From assembly GCA_002245135.1 (NCBI GenBank), contig NGBS01000015.1, positions 62,001 through 126,000 of the forward strand: 64,000 nucleotides of DNA, given 5' to 3'. Shown one piece after another: positions 12,230-24,446 of the stretch; positions within the stretch are counted from its first letter, which is position 1, and each line of letters opens with the position of its first letter. A program made the position numbers and the translations under genes. This DNA comes from Proteromonas lacertae. Lineage: Eukaryota; Sar; Bigyra; Opalinata; Proteromonadidae. A model generated the notes under the pieces. That model saw only the letters and a list, made by a program, of their open reading frames with translations, had not been told where the DNA came from and ran no database searches.

Positions 12230-13967
12230 TTAATAGTTTATCATATAGGATAGTAGAAATAAAGTGTAAAAATAGATATGTAGCTAATTGTTCTAACTCA
12301 GCAGGGTTGTTGATGACTGTAATTGCTTTTATAAAGAGACTCACAAGCTTAAAAATAGCATAAATAGTTTTTATGAAATAATAAAAATTGTAAACACATC
12401 AAAATTGCTAAAGAATTCATTTGAGAATGTTATTCAGGAGATTATTGAAATTAATTCACTTAATCATTTAGGATTGATGAAGTATAGTTTAATAAGTCAG
12501 AAGACATTTTTCGATATAATAAATACTATATCTTTTTTCAAAGAAACAGGTTATTATGAAGTTTTAATTGGAATATGTAGTAGTATAAAGTGTATACATG
12601 ATAATAATAACTTTCATGGTGATTTAAAACCTTCAAACATTTTTTTAAATGATAAAAATGAAATTATAATCAGTGATTATTTTAAATAATGAATTATATA
12701 AAGGAAAAGAAGATGAAAAAGTAGAAAAGAAATATGATGTGTATTTTATTAGCAGAGAAGAATTATTAGGAGAAGAAATAAGTAAAGAAAGTGATATATG
12801 GAGTTTTGGATGTATATATTTCTTTATAATAAATGGTAGTTATATATTTAAAGGAGAAAATAGAATGAAAACGTTGAATAATATAAATGATATTAAATAT
12901 AGAAGATTCGATGGAGAGTTTAATGATGTATTAAATAGTTTGTTAGAGAAAATATTCATAAGTGAAAATAATAAAAGAATAAATATTGATAGTGTAATTG
13001 ATGAATTAAAACAAATTAATAGTGTAGGACATCTTCCTTTGTTATCTACAAAAGTAAAAATGATAGCTCCAAAACAACGTAAACTTAAATTGCCTTCCAA
13101 TGTATCACCATCAAACATGCAGCAAAAGAGTCAACCTCCATCACCGCCCAAATTTACACCTTTACCTCCATTTCAACCACCTTATCAACAGCAACAACAT
13201 CTATTTAATAACTCACCTCCTCCTCAATATCAATATCAATATCAATATGATGTATATGGTGATGTAATACCTCCTCAATTATCATTTGGTAATGAAATTC
13301 CACCACCTCCACTTCCTCAACATAAGCAACAACAACAATATTTTAATCTTCCACCACCATCTCCTACATTTCCATCATTCAATAACCAAAAACCACCTTA
13401 TTATCAATCACAATCTCAACAATATCCTCAATTAAAACAATATGACAGATATGGTGATGTAATTCCACCTCAAATGCAATGTAATAATCAGCAACTTCCT
13501 CAACCTTATTTTCAACCTCCTTCTCCTCCTGTTTATAGCAAACCACCTTCCGCAACCTCCAATTCAACAACATTTTAAAGAAAATCAAAAAGAAACTTCA
13601 TATTCATCTTCATCACCACCTTCTGATTCTTCTGATTCTTCTTCAGTTTCATCTTCTTCAGATAATGAAGATAGTGGTAATGTATTTCGAGCTAATGTTC
13701 CTTCTAATGCAAAATGTAAACAATGTGGTATGAATAAAAATCAGCTGAAAAGAATGGGTTGTACAATAGCAAAATTGAATGTATATTTTGATATTTATTA
13801 ATTTGTAGTGTGAACATTATCTATGTTCAGCATGTGTTAAAGAATTCTTGTTTAATAATCATGATAAAGATGGCAATTTTTATTGTCTTTCATGTGGTAA
13901 GGCAAAAAGCAAATTTAGACCAGCTGAATTGGTGGAAAGAGGGATTTTATATGATTTTGATGTTTAA
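12230..13967 (+). pseudogene. Kinase-like domain plus Pro/Gln linker plus RING-like zinc finger, frame-broken
   Basis: Kinase signatures are clear: FHGDLKPSNIFL (catalytic loop, HGD in place of HRD), SDYF where DFG is expected, and SKESDIWSFGC (helix F region). A proline/glutamine-rich linker follows. The C-terminus is zinc-binding (CKQCG, then CEHYLCSAC, then CLSC), interrupted by a 28-nt GTAT...TAG intron at about 13781. The reading frame has to change three times: -1 at an A5 run near 12350, +1 at 12685 (the paralogs read SDYFLNE and this one SDYFKNE with one extra base), and +1 between 13540 and 13580. No clear initiator ATG is visible. It could be a decaying gene or an intact gene with assembly indels. 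The partner and substrate are unknown. Confidence 0.55.
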
Positions 13968-14070
13968 GCATCCTTAATATTATATCATTTATTATATTCA
14001 TATGATTTGAATAAAAAATATAAAGTATCAGAAACTGTTTATATAACGTAATTTAAAGTAAAAATTTCAG

Positions 14071-14142
14071 TCCGCTATAGTATAGTGGTTAGTATCCCCG
14101 CCTGTCACGCGGGAGGCCCGAGTTCAATTCTCGGTGGCGGAG
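14071..14142 (+). tRNA. tRNA-Asp (GTC anticodon)
   Basis: A full cloverleaf can be drawn by eye. The acceptor stem TCCGCTA pairs with TGGCGGA. The anticodon stem CCCGC/GCGGG encloses CTGTCAC, giving anticodon GTC. The T arm has GAGTTCAATTC. The G-type discriminator is at 14142 and T-rich DNA follows (ATATTTTT), as for Pol III termination. There is no intron. The CCA is not encoded, as usual in eukaryotic nuclei. Confidence 0.95.
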
Positions 14143-14239
14143 ATATTTTTTATTTCTTTTTCACTATTGTATTTATATTTTATATTAATTTTTGTTGCTA
14201 GTGTGTTGAAGCATTGAAAAATAAAAATAAAATGTTGAA

Positions 14240-14790
14240 GTATAGAATGCTTGTTTTAAGAATGAAATAGATTTAAGTATGAATGACTTTACTATTCCAT
14301 TAATCAAACAGATAAACTTTTCATAGCTTTAATTATCTTGTAATAATAATACATCAAAAGGATTAAAAGAATTCTAAACTTCTTTCCTAATGATATATTT
14401 CAATTGCTAATAATACAATTGGAGATGAAGGAAGAGTAATATGTGAAATTTTGGATAAATTTGATGAAGAATTTTAATCAAATATGTCTTTCAAGTATTA
14501 GTATGAGAGAAAAAGGTATTAATAACATTGATAGAAAGATGAAAATTATTATAATCAATTAGAAAAGATAAATATATCTAGTAATGAATTAAAGGAAAAT
14601 GAGTTGAATTTGATTAAAGAAAATAACCAAATATTTGATTGTTTAGATAAATTATCTGTAACAGTGAAAGAAGATATAAATAAACGGACTTAAAATAATT
14701 TGTAGAAAATTTTTCCACATTTAATATGAATCAAAATAGATGGAATATGAAATGAAAAAAGCATTATCAAAAGAATTTGAATTTGTTTAA
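14240..14790 (+). pseudogene. Decayed LRR fragment related to the pseudokinase-LRR gene
   Basis: The DNA here aligns by eye with the last exons of the gene at 37162-40498 (about 39.9-40.4 kb). Shared stretches include GAAATAGATTTAA, CAAACAGAT, AATTGGAGATGAAGGA and TTTGATTAAAGAAAA. No frame stays open: several stops and short gaps interrupt it. It lies between the tRNA and the 3' end of the valyl-tRNA synthetase gene. I read it as a dead copy of an LRR exon. Confidence 0.6.
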
Positions 14791-14804
14791 TAAACATTAA
14801 TTAA

Positions 14805-17800
14805 TCAATTACAAAAATGTTTTAAACTATCATATTTGTTTTCAAGCGAAGTTAATTCTATTTTCAACTTTTCTAATAAATCTTTCTTTTCATTCTTTTT
14901 CTATTAAACAATATTAATAATCACAATTATAATAATACTTCTTCATTTAAATGATTGATTTTATTGTTTAATAAATCATCAGTTTTATTCATTATTTCAG
15001 TTATCTTTTTCATTTTATTCAATACTTTATCTATCTCATTCTTTAGAAGATCTTTTGTATTGTCATTAATCATTATTGATTCATTTATTGATATATCATC
15101 TGATAACTTTTGACAATATGATAAAAATATATCACAATCATCACTATTTTCATTCTATTTATATAAATATATTAAATATATACAATTGAAAGTTTATTAA
15201 TTTTTGTAACTGATTCTATATATGGTTTATATTCTTCATATAATCGTAATAAATCTTTATTATTACATATTATATTTATTGAATATTCACTCTTCACACT
15301 TTTACATAAGACTTCAAATGATCGAATATGATGAACTAAATCTAATATTTTCTAATTATTTATAACATATATTATATATATATATTGATATATACTTCAA
15401 ATTCATTTTCTATATCTTTATTATGATAGTCAAAATTTTCAATTTTTGGATAAGATTTTTCATTTAATGAATCAATATTATTTCTCAATTCTTTTCGTAT
15501 TAATATCTTATTATATAAATATTCGGTTATAAATGGCATAAATGGTGTTAATATTAATAAATAGTTATACATCACAAATCCCAAGATTTGATTTGTTGTT
15601 GTACAATGGATATTTCTCAAATCAACTTTGGAAAACTCCAAATAACTAATAAACAATAAAATAAATATAAAATAAATAGAATATATACTTATCACAAAAA
15701 TCATGTAAAAAGAATTCAACAATTTCATTTGTTACATTATAAAATGAATAATTATTCATATTATTATTTACATTTTCAATTAAATGACTCAATCTTGATA
15801 AAATCCACATCGAATGTAAAGGTAATGGATAATTATCACATATTTTCATACTACTCAAACTTTCTACACAATAGATATTATTCATTTCATAATATTTCAC
15901 ACAATTCCATAATTTATTACAAAATCTTTTGGAAGATAAAAATCTATTTATATCTATATTTATTGATTTTGATTGTTTTAAATAAGAAAATAAACAGAAT
16001 CTTAAACTATCCAAACCAACTGCTTCAATACCATTTGGATATTGTGATTCGATTAATTTTATTGATTTTTGTATTTCTTTCATTGATAAATTACCATTAT
16101 TCTTTATATTCTTTATCATTTCTTCTTTCTTTATTCCATTCATTATATTCAATGGATCTATCACATTTCCGACACTTTTTGACATCTTTCTACCACTTGA
16201 ATCTCTCACTAATGGATGTAAATATACATTTTTGAATGGCAATTGATTTGATAATTTCTTACATAACATTGCTTCTCGTAAGACCCAAAAGAATAATATA
16301 TCACTTCCAGTTTCCATTAAACTTAACGGATATCTTTTATTATCAAGTTCATTAGGCCAATTACAACTTGATAATGGTAAAATACACGACGAAAACCATG
16401 TATCTAAAACATCATCATCTTTTATTATATCACATTCATTTAATGATTTATTGAATTTATTTTTACACTCTTTTTCTATTTCACTTTTACTATTATTACA
16501 TACAATCCAACCTAACATCTTATTATTATTATTATTATCTAGTACTTTATAAGCTGGGATTCTATGTCCCCATTTAATTTGACGGGAAATACACCAAGGT
16601 TGAGGATTAGATAACCATCTTATACAAGCATTCTTATAGTTCGATGGATATATTCTTAATTCATTATTATTTATTGATTCTAATATTGAACTACTAAGTG
16701 TAGGTGTGTCTATAAACCATTGAGGTAGTAATAAGGGTTCTATTATATCACCACTTCTTGAACATTTGCTTATTGTCATTCCATATGATTCAATATTGCT
16801 TAATCTATATATCATTATTACCTTCATTATATTATATATACAGTTTTTTATCATTTAAATATCTAATTACTTCATTTCTTGCTACAAATCGATCCATACC
16901 TTTAAACTGCAAACATTTTTCATTTAATGTTCCATTTTTATTCATTATATTAATCTAATAAAATAAGTAAAAGATATATATATATATATACCATATTCAA
17001 TTTATTTCTTACTCCACATTCATAATCATTTACATCATGCGCAGGTGTTACTTTTACAGCTCCAGTACCAAACTTTGGATTAACCAATAGATTATCTTGA
17101 ATTACTGGAATGATTTGATTGGTTATTGGATTCTTTACATATTTGCCAATGTATTTGTGATATCTTTCATCTTTACTATTCACTGCAAGTGCTGTATCAC
17201 CAAATAATGTCTCTGGTCTTGTCGTTGCTACAGTAATATAGTCGTTATTATCATTTTGTAACGGATATTTTATAAAATAGAGTAAACCCATTTTGATTGG
17301 CTTATTATGATTTGGTAAAGTAATATAAGAATTACCTTTTATTTCTTCATAATCAATTTCTATATCCGATATTGTTGATTGTAATGCAGGACACCAATTT
17401 ACTATTCTTTTATTTCTATATATTATATTATCATTATATAGCTGAATAAATGCAGTTTTTACAGCATTTGAATGTTTTTCATTCAATGTAAAATATTCAT
17501 TTTTCCAGTCTAATATTGTGCCCATTTTCTCTAATTGTTTGTGAATAATGTCTTTATGCTGATTTGATAAGTGATGTATCTATTAATTACAATTAATTAC
17601 AATAATCATACTTTCTCAAGAAATTCTTCATCTGTAAGACTATTTTTATCAATTCCATTCTTATGTAATACTTTTTCAATTACTGCCTATTAAAATATAG
17701 ATAAAAAAAGAAAACATGCTTGTGTGGCTATACCAGCATGATCAAAACCTGGAATATAAGACACATTATATCCAGACATGTATTTATATCTTGCAATTGA

Positions 17801-18120
17801 GTCTTCTATCGAGAGTGTCAAAGCATGACCGATATGAAGAACACCAGTAACATTTGGAGGAGGTAATATCTAAAATTTTATATTATCAGTGTTTTTACCA
17901 TTGAATAATAAGGTGCATTTGGATTATGTTTCTGAGTAACAAACTTATTAATATTTGAGAAATAAAACTGTTCAACAACTTCATGATCAAATGTCTTAGG
18001 TATAGAAGAGACTAATACACGATATAATAGAGATATACATGACCTTCTGAAGAGAAATTGCATTTTTTTAAATTTTGGCTTGAATGAAAAGCTTGGTTCT
18101 AACATCAACATATCAGCCAT
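14805..18120 (-). CDS. Valyl-tRNA synthetase
   Basis: Class I aminoacyl-tRNA synthetase that charges tRNA-Val. After splicing, [18 protein letters not shown] (HIGH motif) is followed by [37 protein letters not shown] (editing/catalytic core) and [15 protein letters not shown] (KMSKS motif). The anticodon-binding region and a coiled C-terminal arm end at TGA 14805. About nine introns of 29-46 nt keep phase. One (17687-17719) starts with GC (GCATGT) rather than GT. Translation could begin at 18120 or at the second Met, giving a basic hydrophobic MQFLFRRSC start that might target an organelle. Family identity is firm; the compartment is inferred. Confidence 0.92.
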
Positions 18121-18219
18121 CTATTATTTTAGAATAAATAAAAACATTATGTAAAGCAATTAAAGATCAAATTCACTAGACAAAAATGAATAATAAAATA
18201 CAATTAAATATATATCTAA

Positions 18220-19334
18220 TTAAAAGATCAAATCCTTTCTATTTTTCATTCTTTGTGTCTCTCTCTTCTGATTAAGTTGTTTATACAACGTCTTTTGATA
18301 TATTTCTGGCTCAACTTTAATATAATCCGGTATTTTTAGCTTAATAGGATGTGGATAAATAATCTCATCATCAACATCATGAAATTCTGCCAAATACGGA
18401 TGTCTCAATGCATTTTCAACAGTCATTCTCTTATCAGGATTAAACACCAAACATTTAGTAATAAAATCTAATACTTCAGCTGTACCAGTTGTAGTAAAAA
18501 TGTGTGATAATGGTATTTGAACTGTGTTTGATAAATCTTCTAACATCACTTTCGCATAACTTGAATGAGTATGAAATATATCTTCGTTACTAGGGAATCC
18601 TGTAACGGATAATATTCTTTCTAATTGGTTCATTGTGCTGGTACCAGGGAATAACGGTTTTTCTAACAATAATTCCGCTAATAAACAACCAACTGCCCAA
18701 ATATCAACTGAATAATCGTAATATGTACTTCCTAGTAATATTTCGGGAGCTCTGTACCATCTGGTGGCAATGTAATCTGTTACTATTGCTTTTTCTGTAG
18801 GAGATTCTTCGTCTGGGATGATGGATCTGCATAAACCAAAATCACATAGTTTAATTACACAATTTGGATAAACTAATATATTGGATGGTTTTATATCACG
18901 ATGTATTAATCCTGCAGAGTGTATATACTTTAATGCTTTTAGAATCTGATAAATAATATACTTTCTATGGATATCTTCGAGTATATGACTTCTAATTATT
19001 GTATATAAATCTGTATCTAATTGTAATATATAATATGAGAAATAATACCAATATATTCAAATACTAAATATATATCTTTCTTATTCTCTGCTTCAATCAC
19101 TTCCAACAGCTCAACTATGTTCTCATGACCTTTAAGTTCTTCTAAATACATTATTTCACGATAAGTCCTTTGAGCATCAGTTGAATTCCTAAAAGCATCA
19201 TAACATTTCTTTAAAGCAACAGGATTTCTAGTTCTTTTGTCAAGAGCTTTCCAAACAACTCCATATGCACCTTTTCCAAGCATTTGAAGTATTTCATATT
19301 TTCTTAACACTGCTACTTCAACTATTTCAGTCAT
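18220..19334 (-). CDS. MAP kinase, ERK7/8-like
   Basis: Ser/Thr protein kinase of the CMGC group. Exon 1 starts at ATG 19334 and has GKGAYGVVWKA (glycine loop) and VALKKCYDAF (catalytic Lys). A 31-nt intron follows EYI, then LIHRDIKPSNILVY (HRD), LCDFGLC (DFG) and VTDYIATRWYRAPEILL. The activation loop carries a T-D-Y dual-phosphorylation motif. The C-lobe ends with NPDKRMTVENALRHPYL. The length of about 360 residues fits a MAPK. The divergent neighbour is the Cache/RGS receptor. The ERK7/8 placement rests on the motif pattern, not on a tree. Confidence 0.9.
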
Positions 19335-19726
19335 TTTCGTTTTTGGTAACGAATATAATTTTAGAACTCTTATCTCGCTAAATAGTAATAATATGGGGGT
19401 GAAATAAAACACATATGAAAGATGTGCTAATGTTAAAAAATCTGTTGATATTTACACTTACAATGAGTGATATAAATCTGAATGAGTAGTTTTGCTTGTT
19501 ATATCTCATTTATCTCATGGTATTATAAACAAATGTAAAGAGAAATTAAATGATAAAGGAAGGACAAGTTTTAATTTTCAAAATCTCTTTTCAACCACAT
19601 AAAAATAACTTATGCTTATTTCGAATTTAAATTCGATATAAATATTAATATTCAAATAATATTGTCTTGAATTGTGTTTATAGATAAAAAAAACTAATCG
19701 TTTTATGTCGTTTTTTATTGTTTTGA
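19335..19726. other. Divergent intergenic region
   Basis: About 390 bp between the start codons of the MAP kinase (minus) and the Cache/RGS receptor (plus). It is AT-rich with poly-A/T tracts. It should hold both promoters, but I see no motif I can name. Confidence 0.5.
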
Positions 19727-22700
19727 ATGATTAAATACTCATTACTGTTAGCGCTTTTTATTTTATCTCTGGTTTCAGGGTATTATATTGCATATATACG
19801 ATATTTAGCGAGGACTTTTGTGCAGTTTCAAAGATAAAGAGGAAATTATCGAACGAAATGTTTTCTAAGACTAGTGATTATGATGCTACACAGAGATTAG
19901 TAGAACAGACTGCCAAAAGATTGATGAAAATGAAGTATAGAGATCATACAATGTCATTTATGCAATGTTCAGTATTATCTCCAGAAAAAGGAGATCCTGA
20001 AGTTAAAATTGCATTTGATTCCAACCTTAGAATATCCAATAGGTTATTTAAATGATTCTTTAGCTAGAAAAATGTTAAATAGTGATAAAGTGTTAGAAAT
20101 TTTGAAAGGTGACAAAGTAGATTCAACATATTTTGACGATCCATTCGAAGATAACTTTGAAGAAAAAATAATGAAAGAAATAGGGTTAAATGCTGTGGAA
20201 ATGTATATATATATATATTATTAAACAATAGACTTCCTCAAGTATTAGATTCAATGAATGGTGGATTATCTGTATGGTTACTAATTGGAATAAATCAATT
20301 AATAGCAATGAAAGTATACTTTAAAGAAGCAGATTTTAGTTATTTAAAAGGATGTGGATTTGAACAAGCTAAAATGTGGTATCCTATGCTTGTTCCAGCT
20401 ATTCCATTTTTACCTAGAGCAGACGGTACAAAACCAAACGCTTCATGGACTCGTCCTACTGCAGATCTAAACATTGGTTTATTAATGACTGAATATGTTG
20501 TACCACTCTATAAAGAAAGTGCTGCTCATAATAATGAAAAGAGATATTATGGTCAATTAATTGCTGATATTGCTATAGAAATGGTATTTGGAACTGTTAC
20601 TAGAGTAACACCAACTGCTAATGGATTTTATTTCTTAATGTCAATGGAGAATGGAGCTATAGTTAGTACTAATGATTATGTTATGGTTGAATTGTTTCAC
20701 AATGAAACTGCTAATGTCTCATATTTTTACAGTAAGGATATTTATTTAACTACATCTGACTCTGGTTGGAAGAATTTATTTCAAATAGTTAAAGTTGGAA
20801 AAGAAGATCATTATGAAGTTCCAAAATGGAAAGATAATAAAATTGTTTACTATATAACCTGGGAAGTTGTTGAGAAGTATAAATATGCATTAGTTGCTGC
20901 AATACCAACTAATGAACTATATGGTGCATCTTGGACAGTTGAACCATCTGTTATTACATTCAGATATACAACAGGAGAGAAAAAATCAACAGCAAAATTG
21001 ACTGTAAAGAATACTGGTTTATATGATGGTAAATTCACTATCACCACTAATGATAAAGTGTCTTTAAGTCAAACAGCTGGTCAACAATATGATTTAAATA
21101 AGGACAAATCAATTGAATTCACTTTCACTTATGATTTGACTAAAGGGTACGATGATAATTTAGTAATTACATTCTCACCAGCTGGTGACAATATTGAATG
21201 TTATACTGCAATTCTTACACCAGTAAAAACAGAGAATATTGATTGTGTTCCTAATGATTATTCAGTGGAATTAGGAGAATGTATAGATTACTATAGAGAT
21301 GTTATTTATTCAAAGAAAAACTCTAGTTATTGTAGAGATGGAATGCCATTACCTGATAAAGAATCAATTCCTTGCGAGTGGATGGATGGAGCTGCATTTA
21401 TCGCAGTGACTATAATAGTAAGTGCTGTAGTCTTATTTGTAATGATTTATACTGCTGTAAAACAAATTAAGAATTTCTCTGAATTGAGAGCTTTATTAGC
21501 ACCATTATTCTTTTATACTTTTGCTGTTGGAATGATTTTATTGGTTGTTTCTGTATTGGTATTGGCTTTAGGAAAGTTGAATAAAGCTGATTGTGCAATG
21601 TATGAAGTGTTCAGAGGTATTGGTTATTCATTTATTGCAACAGCCGATGTGGGTTACTTTAATGCAAATTAATACTGTATAAGATATATTTTTAAATCTA
21701 TTTTTATTAGAAATTTGTGAATAATGATATTATCTTCATTAGAGATATCTTCTATCTCCTTGAGTTTCTTGTTCCTGTTGTTGTTCTTGAAGCAGTTATA
21801 CTTTATTTAACATCTCCATTCTTTGATGATTGGAATAAAGAGTTAAATGGTAAAACAATTGTTATGACAACCTGTATGAATTCTGATGATTTAAAGAGTG
21901 GTTTTATGGATATTCTCATTGTATATATATGTAAATATATATATATTTATTTTATAGTTGGTAATTGCAGTTATTAATATAGGATATGCCATAAAGATTC
22001 TCACTTCCAAAGCTGAATTAGGTAAATCAACACTTCAAGTAACAAGAGCTTGTGGTATTGGTAGTTTTCTTCTATTAATCAATCCATTAACTTCATTTGT
22101 GACAAAGAATGGATTTCCAAACTTCGCTATAATTAGTTATATTTATTTAGCAATCATCTTGTTATTGACATTTGTTATGATTGCTTTAACTCCATTCAGA
22201 CAATGGTTCTTCTGTAAAAGTCCTGAAGTTACTCCTGATACTAAAACCATGTTTTCTCAAGTACTTAAAAATCCAATCACTAGATTATATCTACAGAAAC
22301 ATATGAAAGATTTATTACAAGAAGAAAATATCATATTTTGGGAAGCTGTGAATGAATTAAGAAACGCACCAGATCTTCCAGAGAATATAATGCATGAATG
22401 TATAATGCATATTTATAAGAGATTTATATCTGAAAGTGGAGATTTAGAAATCAATATTAACGATGCAATGAAGAAGGAAATCACTAAACAAGTTAATTCT
22501 AATATATTAACATTAGATATCTATGATAAAGCAATGGCTGAAATGGAAGACATGATTAATGTAAATGCATTTTATACATTCCAATCATCAGCTCATTTTG
22601 AAGGTGCTAAAACATTAATGAATTGGTATAACAACTATGCCAAGATGGAACCTCAAGCTCAAAGTGCAGTATTTATAAAGGTGATGCAAGATGGTATATA

Positions 22701-23003
22701 TATAAGTGGTAGAGAATATTATATCTTTTTTATTTATTGTATATTTATCAATTGAATTGTATTTCTTAATTAACTGTTTTACTCGTTGATGGATTTGATA
22801 ATCCTCCAAGATGGGATAATGCTGGCTTTGGTGGTGTATTTAAGAATAAAATATCAATACCTACTGGTGGTAATGGAAATAGTAGATCAACATTAGCTGC
22901 TGTTCTATCAGGATCAAGTGCAACAGGATTAGGAGGAAATGGAAGTCAAAGAGAAACTAATACAAGTTATACTACTCCAGTAACACCAGTAGATGAAGAT
23001 TAA
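19727..23003 (+). CDS. Cache-7TM-RGS receptor
   Basis: Probable sensor of an extracellular ligand with a built-in GTPase-accelerating RGS domain. Exon 1 (ATG 19727) encodes a signal peptide (MIKYSLLLALFILSLVSG). A 29-nt intron joins it to EDFCAVSK. The ectodomain has dCache-like text (RYYGQLIADIAIEMVF; YALVAAIPTNEL), then a beta-rich region. A multi-pass membrane part follows (about 21.39-22.2 kb), then the RGS domain (ITRLYLQKHMKDLLQ, IIFWEAVNELR, TFQSSAHFEGAKTLM). Other joins that work are a 25-nt intron near 20043 and a 29-nt intron near 20203. One join near 21640-21710 is ambiguous. The last intron (22694-22791) lacks AG at its end. A partial duplicate lies at 3070-4093. Cache/7TM/RGS proteins are known from heteroloboseans; the ligand is unknown. 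Confidence 0.82.
22694..22791 (+). other. Intron with apparent non-AG 3' end
   Basis: The exon ends ...CAAGATG and the donor is GTATAT. The next convincing coding text is GFDNPP at GATTTGATAATCC. No AG occurs between the interior of the interruption and that exon. The junctions carry a GATG direct repeat (GATG/GTATAT and GTTGATG/GATTTG). The paralogous interruption at 3442-3545 shows the same arrangement (TTAATG/GATTTG). Confidence 0.45.
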
Positions 23004-23206
23004 ACACCAGTATTCTATTTTTATAAAATAATCTAGGTTATAATTGATATTATTATGATAATTATTATTTTATAGTATTTTTTCAGATGTGTTTATTGGC
23101 TAATTCACTTTCTTTTTAATTTTTAAATATATATCCGTTTCGCATTCTATTCTTTTGTTGTTTTCTCGCTTGTTAATAAATATATTTATTTAAAATATAC
23201 AAGAAA

Positions 23207-24361
23207 ATGAATTATATATCATGTTTATATCAAAAAAGAGGAATAAAACCCAAATTACTACAGTATTTAGAGGAATCTGTTCAGTCACTTAATAGAGTAA
23301 TGGCAACTTATCATACTCGTTTCAATGAGCTATTATATTCCAACTGTTCATCGCTAGAAAATGCTATTGGTGAAAATGAGGATGTAATAGAAAATAATGC
23401 TATTAATGAATATAATATCAATAATATAATCAATAATATATTATATAGACTGTTGATATATGATAAGTTATGTATGTATCATGTGGAATTGAGAATTAGT
23501 TCAAATAATTTCTTAGATAATGATAATATTAAGATAGATGATGATTTTGTGTGGAACATAAATGTAAAACATGAAAATAATAAAGTGAAAGAATTTATAT
23601 CATATGTAAATGAAAAAATTCAAAATAAAAACATACAATCAAATGCAATGATATTGGAGGAATTGCAGTTAGAATTGGAAGATGAAAACAATGATTCTTA
23701 CATGGATAATAAAATAAAATCATATGTAGACTTTTATTTCATTAAAATAAACACATTAAATGAATTAATTAGTATATATTATCTGTTATTTTATATAATT
23801 AATTAGGAAAAAGAGTAAATCGAGAAATACAGAAATATAAAGCTGCAAATAGTGTTGAATTAGAAATGAATGGATGTATATTATATATATATATATATAT
23901 AATTAAAATTAATAGATAAACATCCACTCTTTATTAGTGGAGCAGAATATTTAAGTTTTTGTCTTTTTTCACTCAATAATATCAAACTGTTGGATATATC
24001 ATGGTGTGGAATAGAAGATGAAGGATTTAAATATATTTGTTTAAATTTCAATAAAATGAAGAATTTGGAAGAATTACATTCATGTTGTAATAAAATAACA
24101 GATATAGGAATTCAGTATTTTTGTGATTATTGTCATAATATTAGAAGTTTACTTTTACTTGATTTGAGATGCAATATTATTAGTATTGATGGATGCAATA
24201 TAATATCAGATAATATAGCAAAATGTCCTAATTTGAATAATCTGTGGTTGGATAGAGATATTTTTAATAATAATGAAAAGATAATATCCAATATAAAGAA
24301 TAAACATCCCAATAAAGATTTGAATGTAACTTTATCAAATGTGTTTACAGGATTTATTTAA
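23207..24361 (+). CDS. Leucine-rich-repeat protein
   Basis: Three exons joined in phase by a 35-nt intron (GTATAT...TTAG, near 23771) and a TA-repeat intron (about 23875-23918). The N-terminal half is helical and Asn/Ile/Glu-rich, with no domain I recognise. The C-terminal half has leucine-rich repeats of the GALA/ribonuclease-inhibitor type: IKLLDISWCGIEDEGFKYI, ITDIGIQYF and SLLLLDLRCNIIS. It resembles the LRR part of the 37-40 kb protein but has no kinase-like part. Such LRRs usually bind protein partners; the partner is unknown. Confidence 0.75.
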
Positions 24362-24446
24362 TTTTAATTATTTCTTTTTTAACGTTTTATCCTACTATTT
24401 ATCAATTAAAAAAAATCATATTAAAAAATATATATATATTAATAAA

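Noticed and set aside
20009-20060. Apparent +1 frameshift in the Cache/RGS receptor
   Set aside because: A 25-nt intron (GTTATT...GCTAG) joins SNLRISN to RKMLNSDK in phase, so no frameshift is needed.
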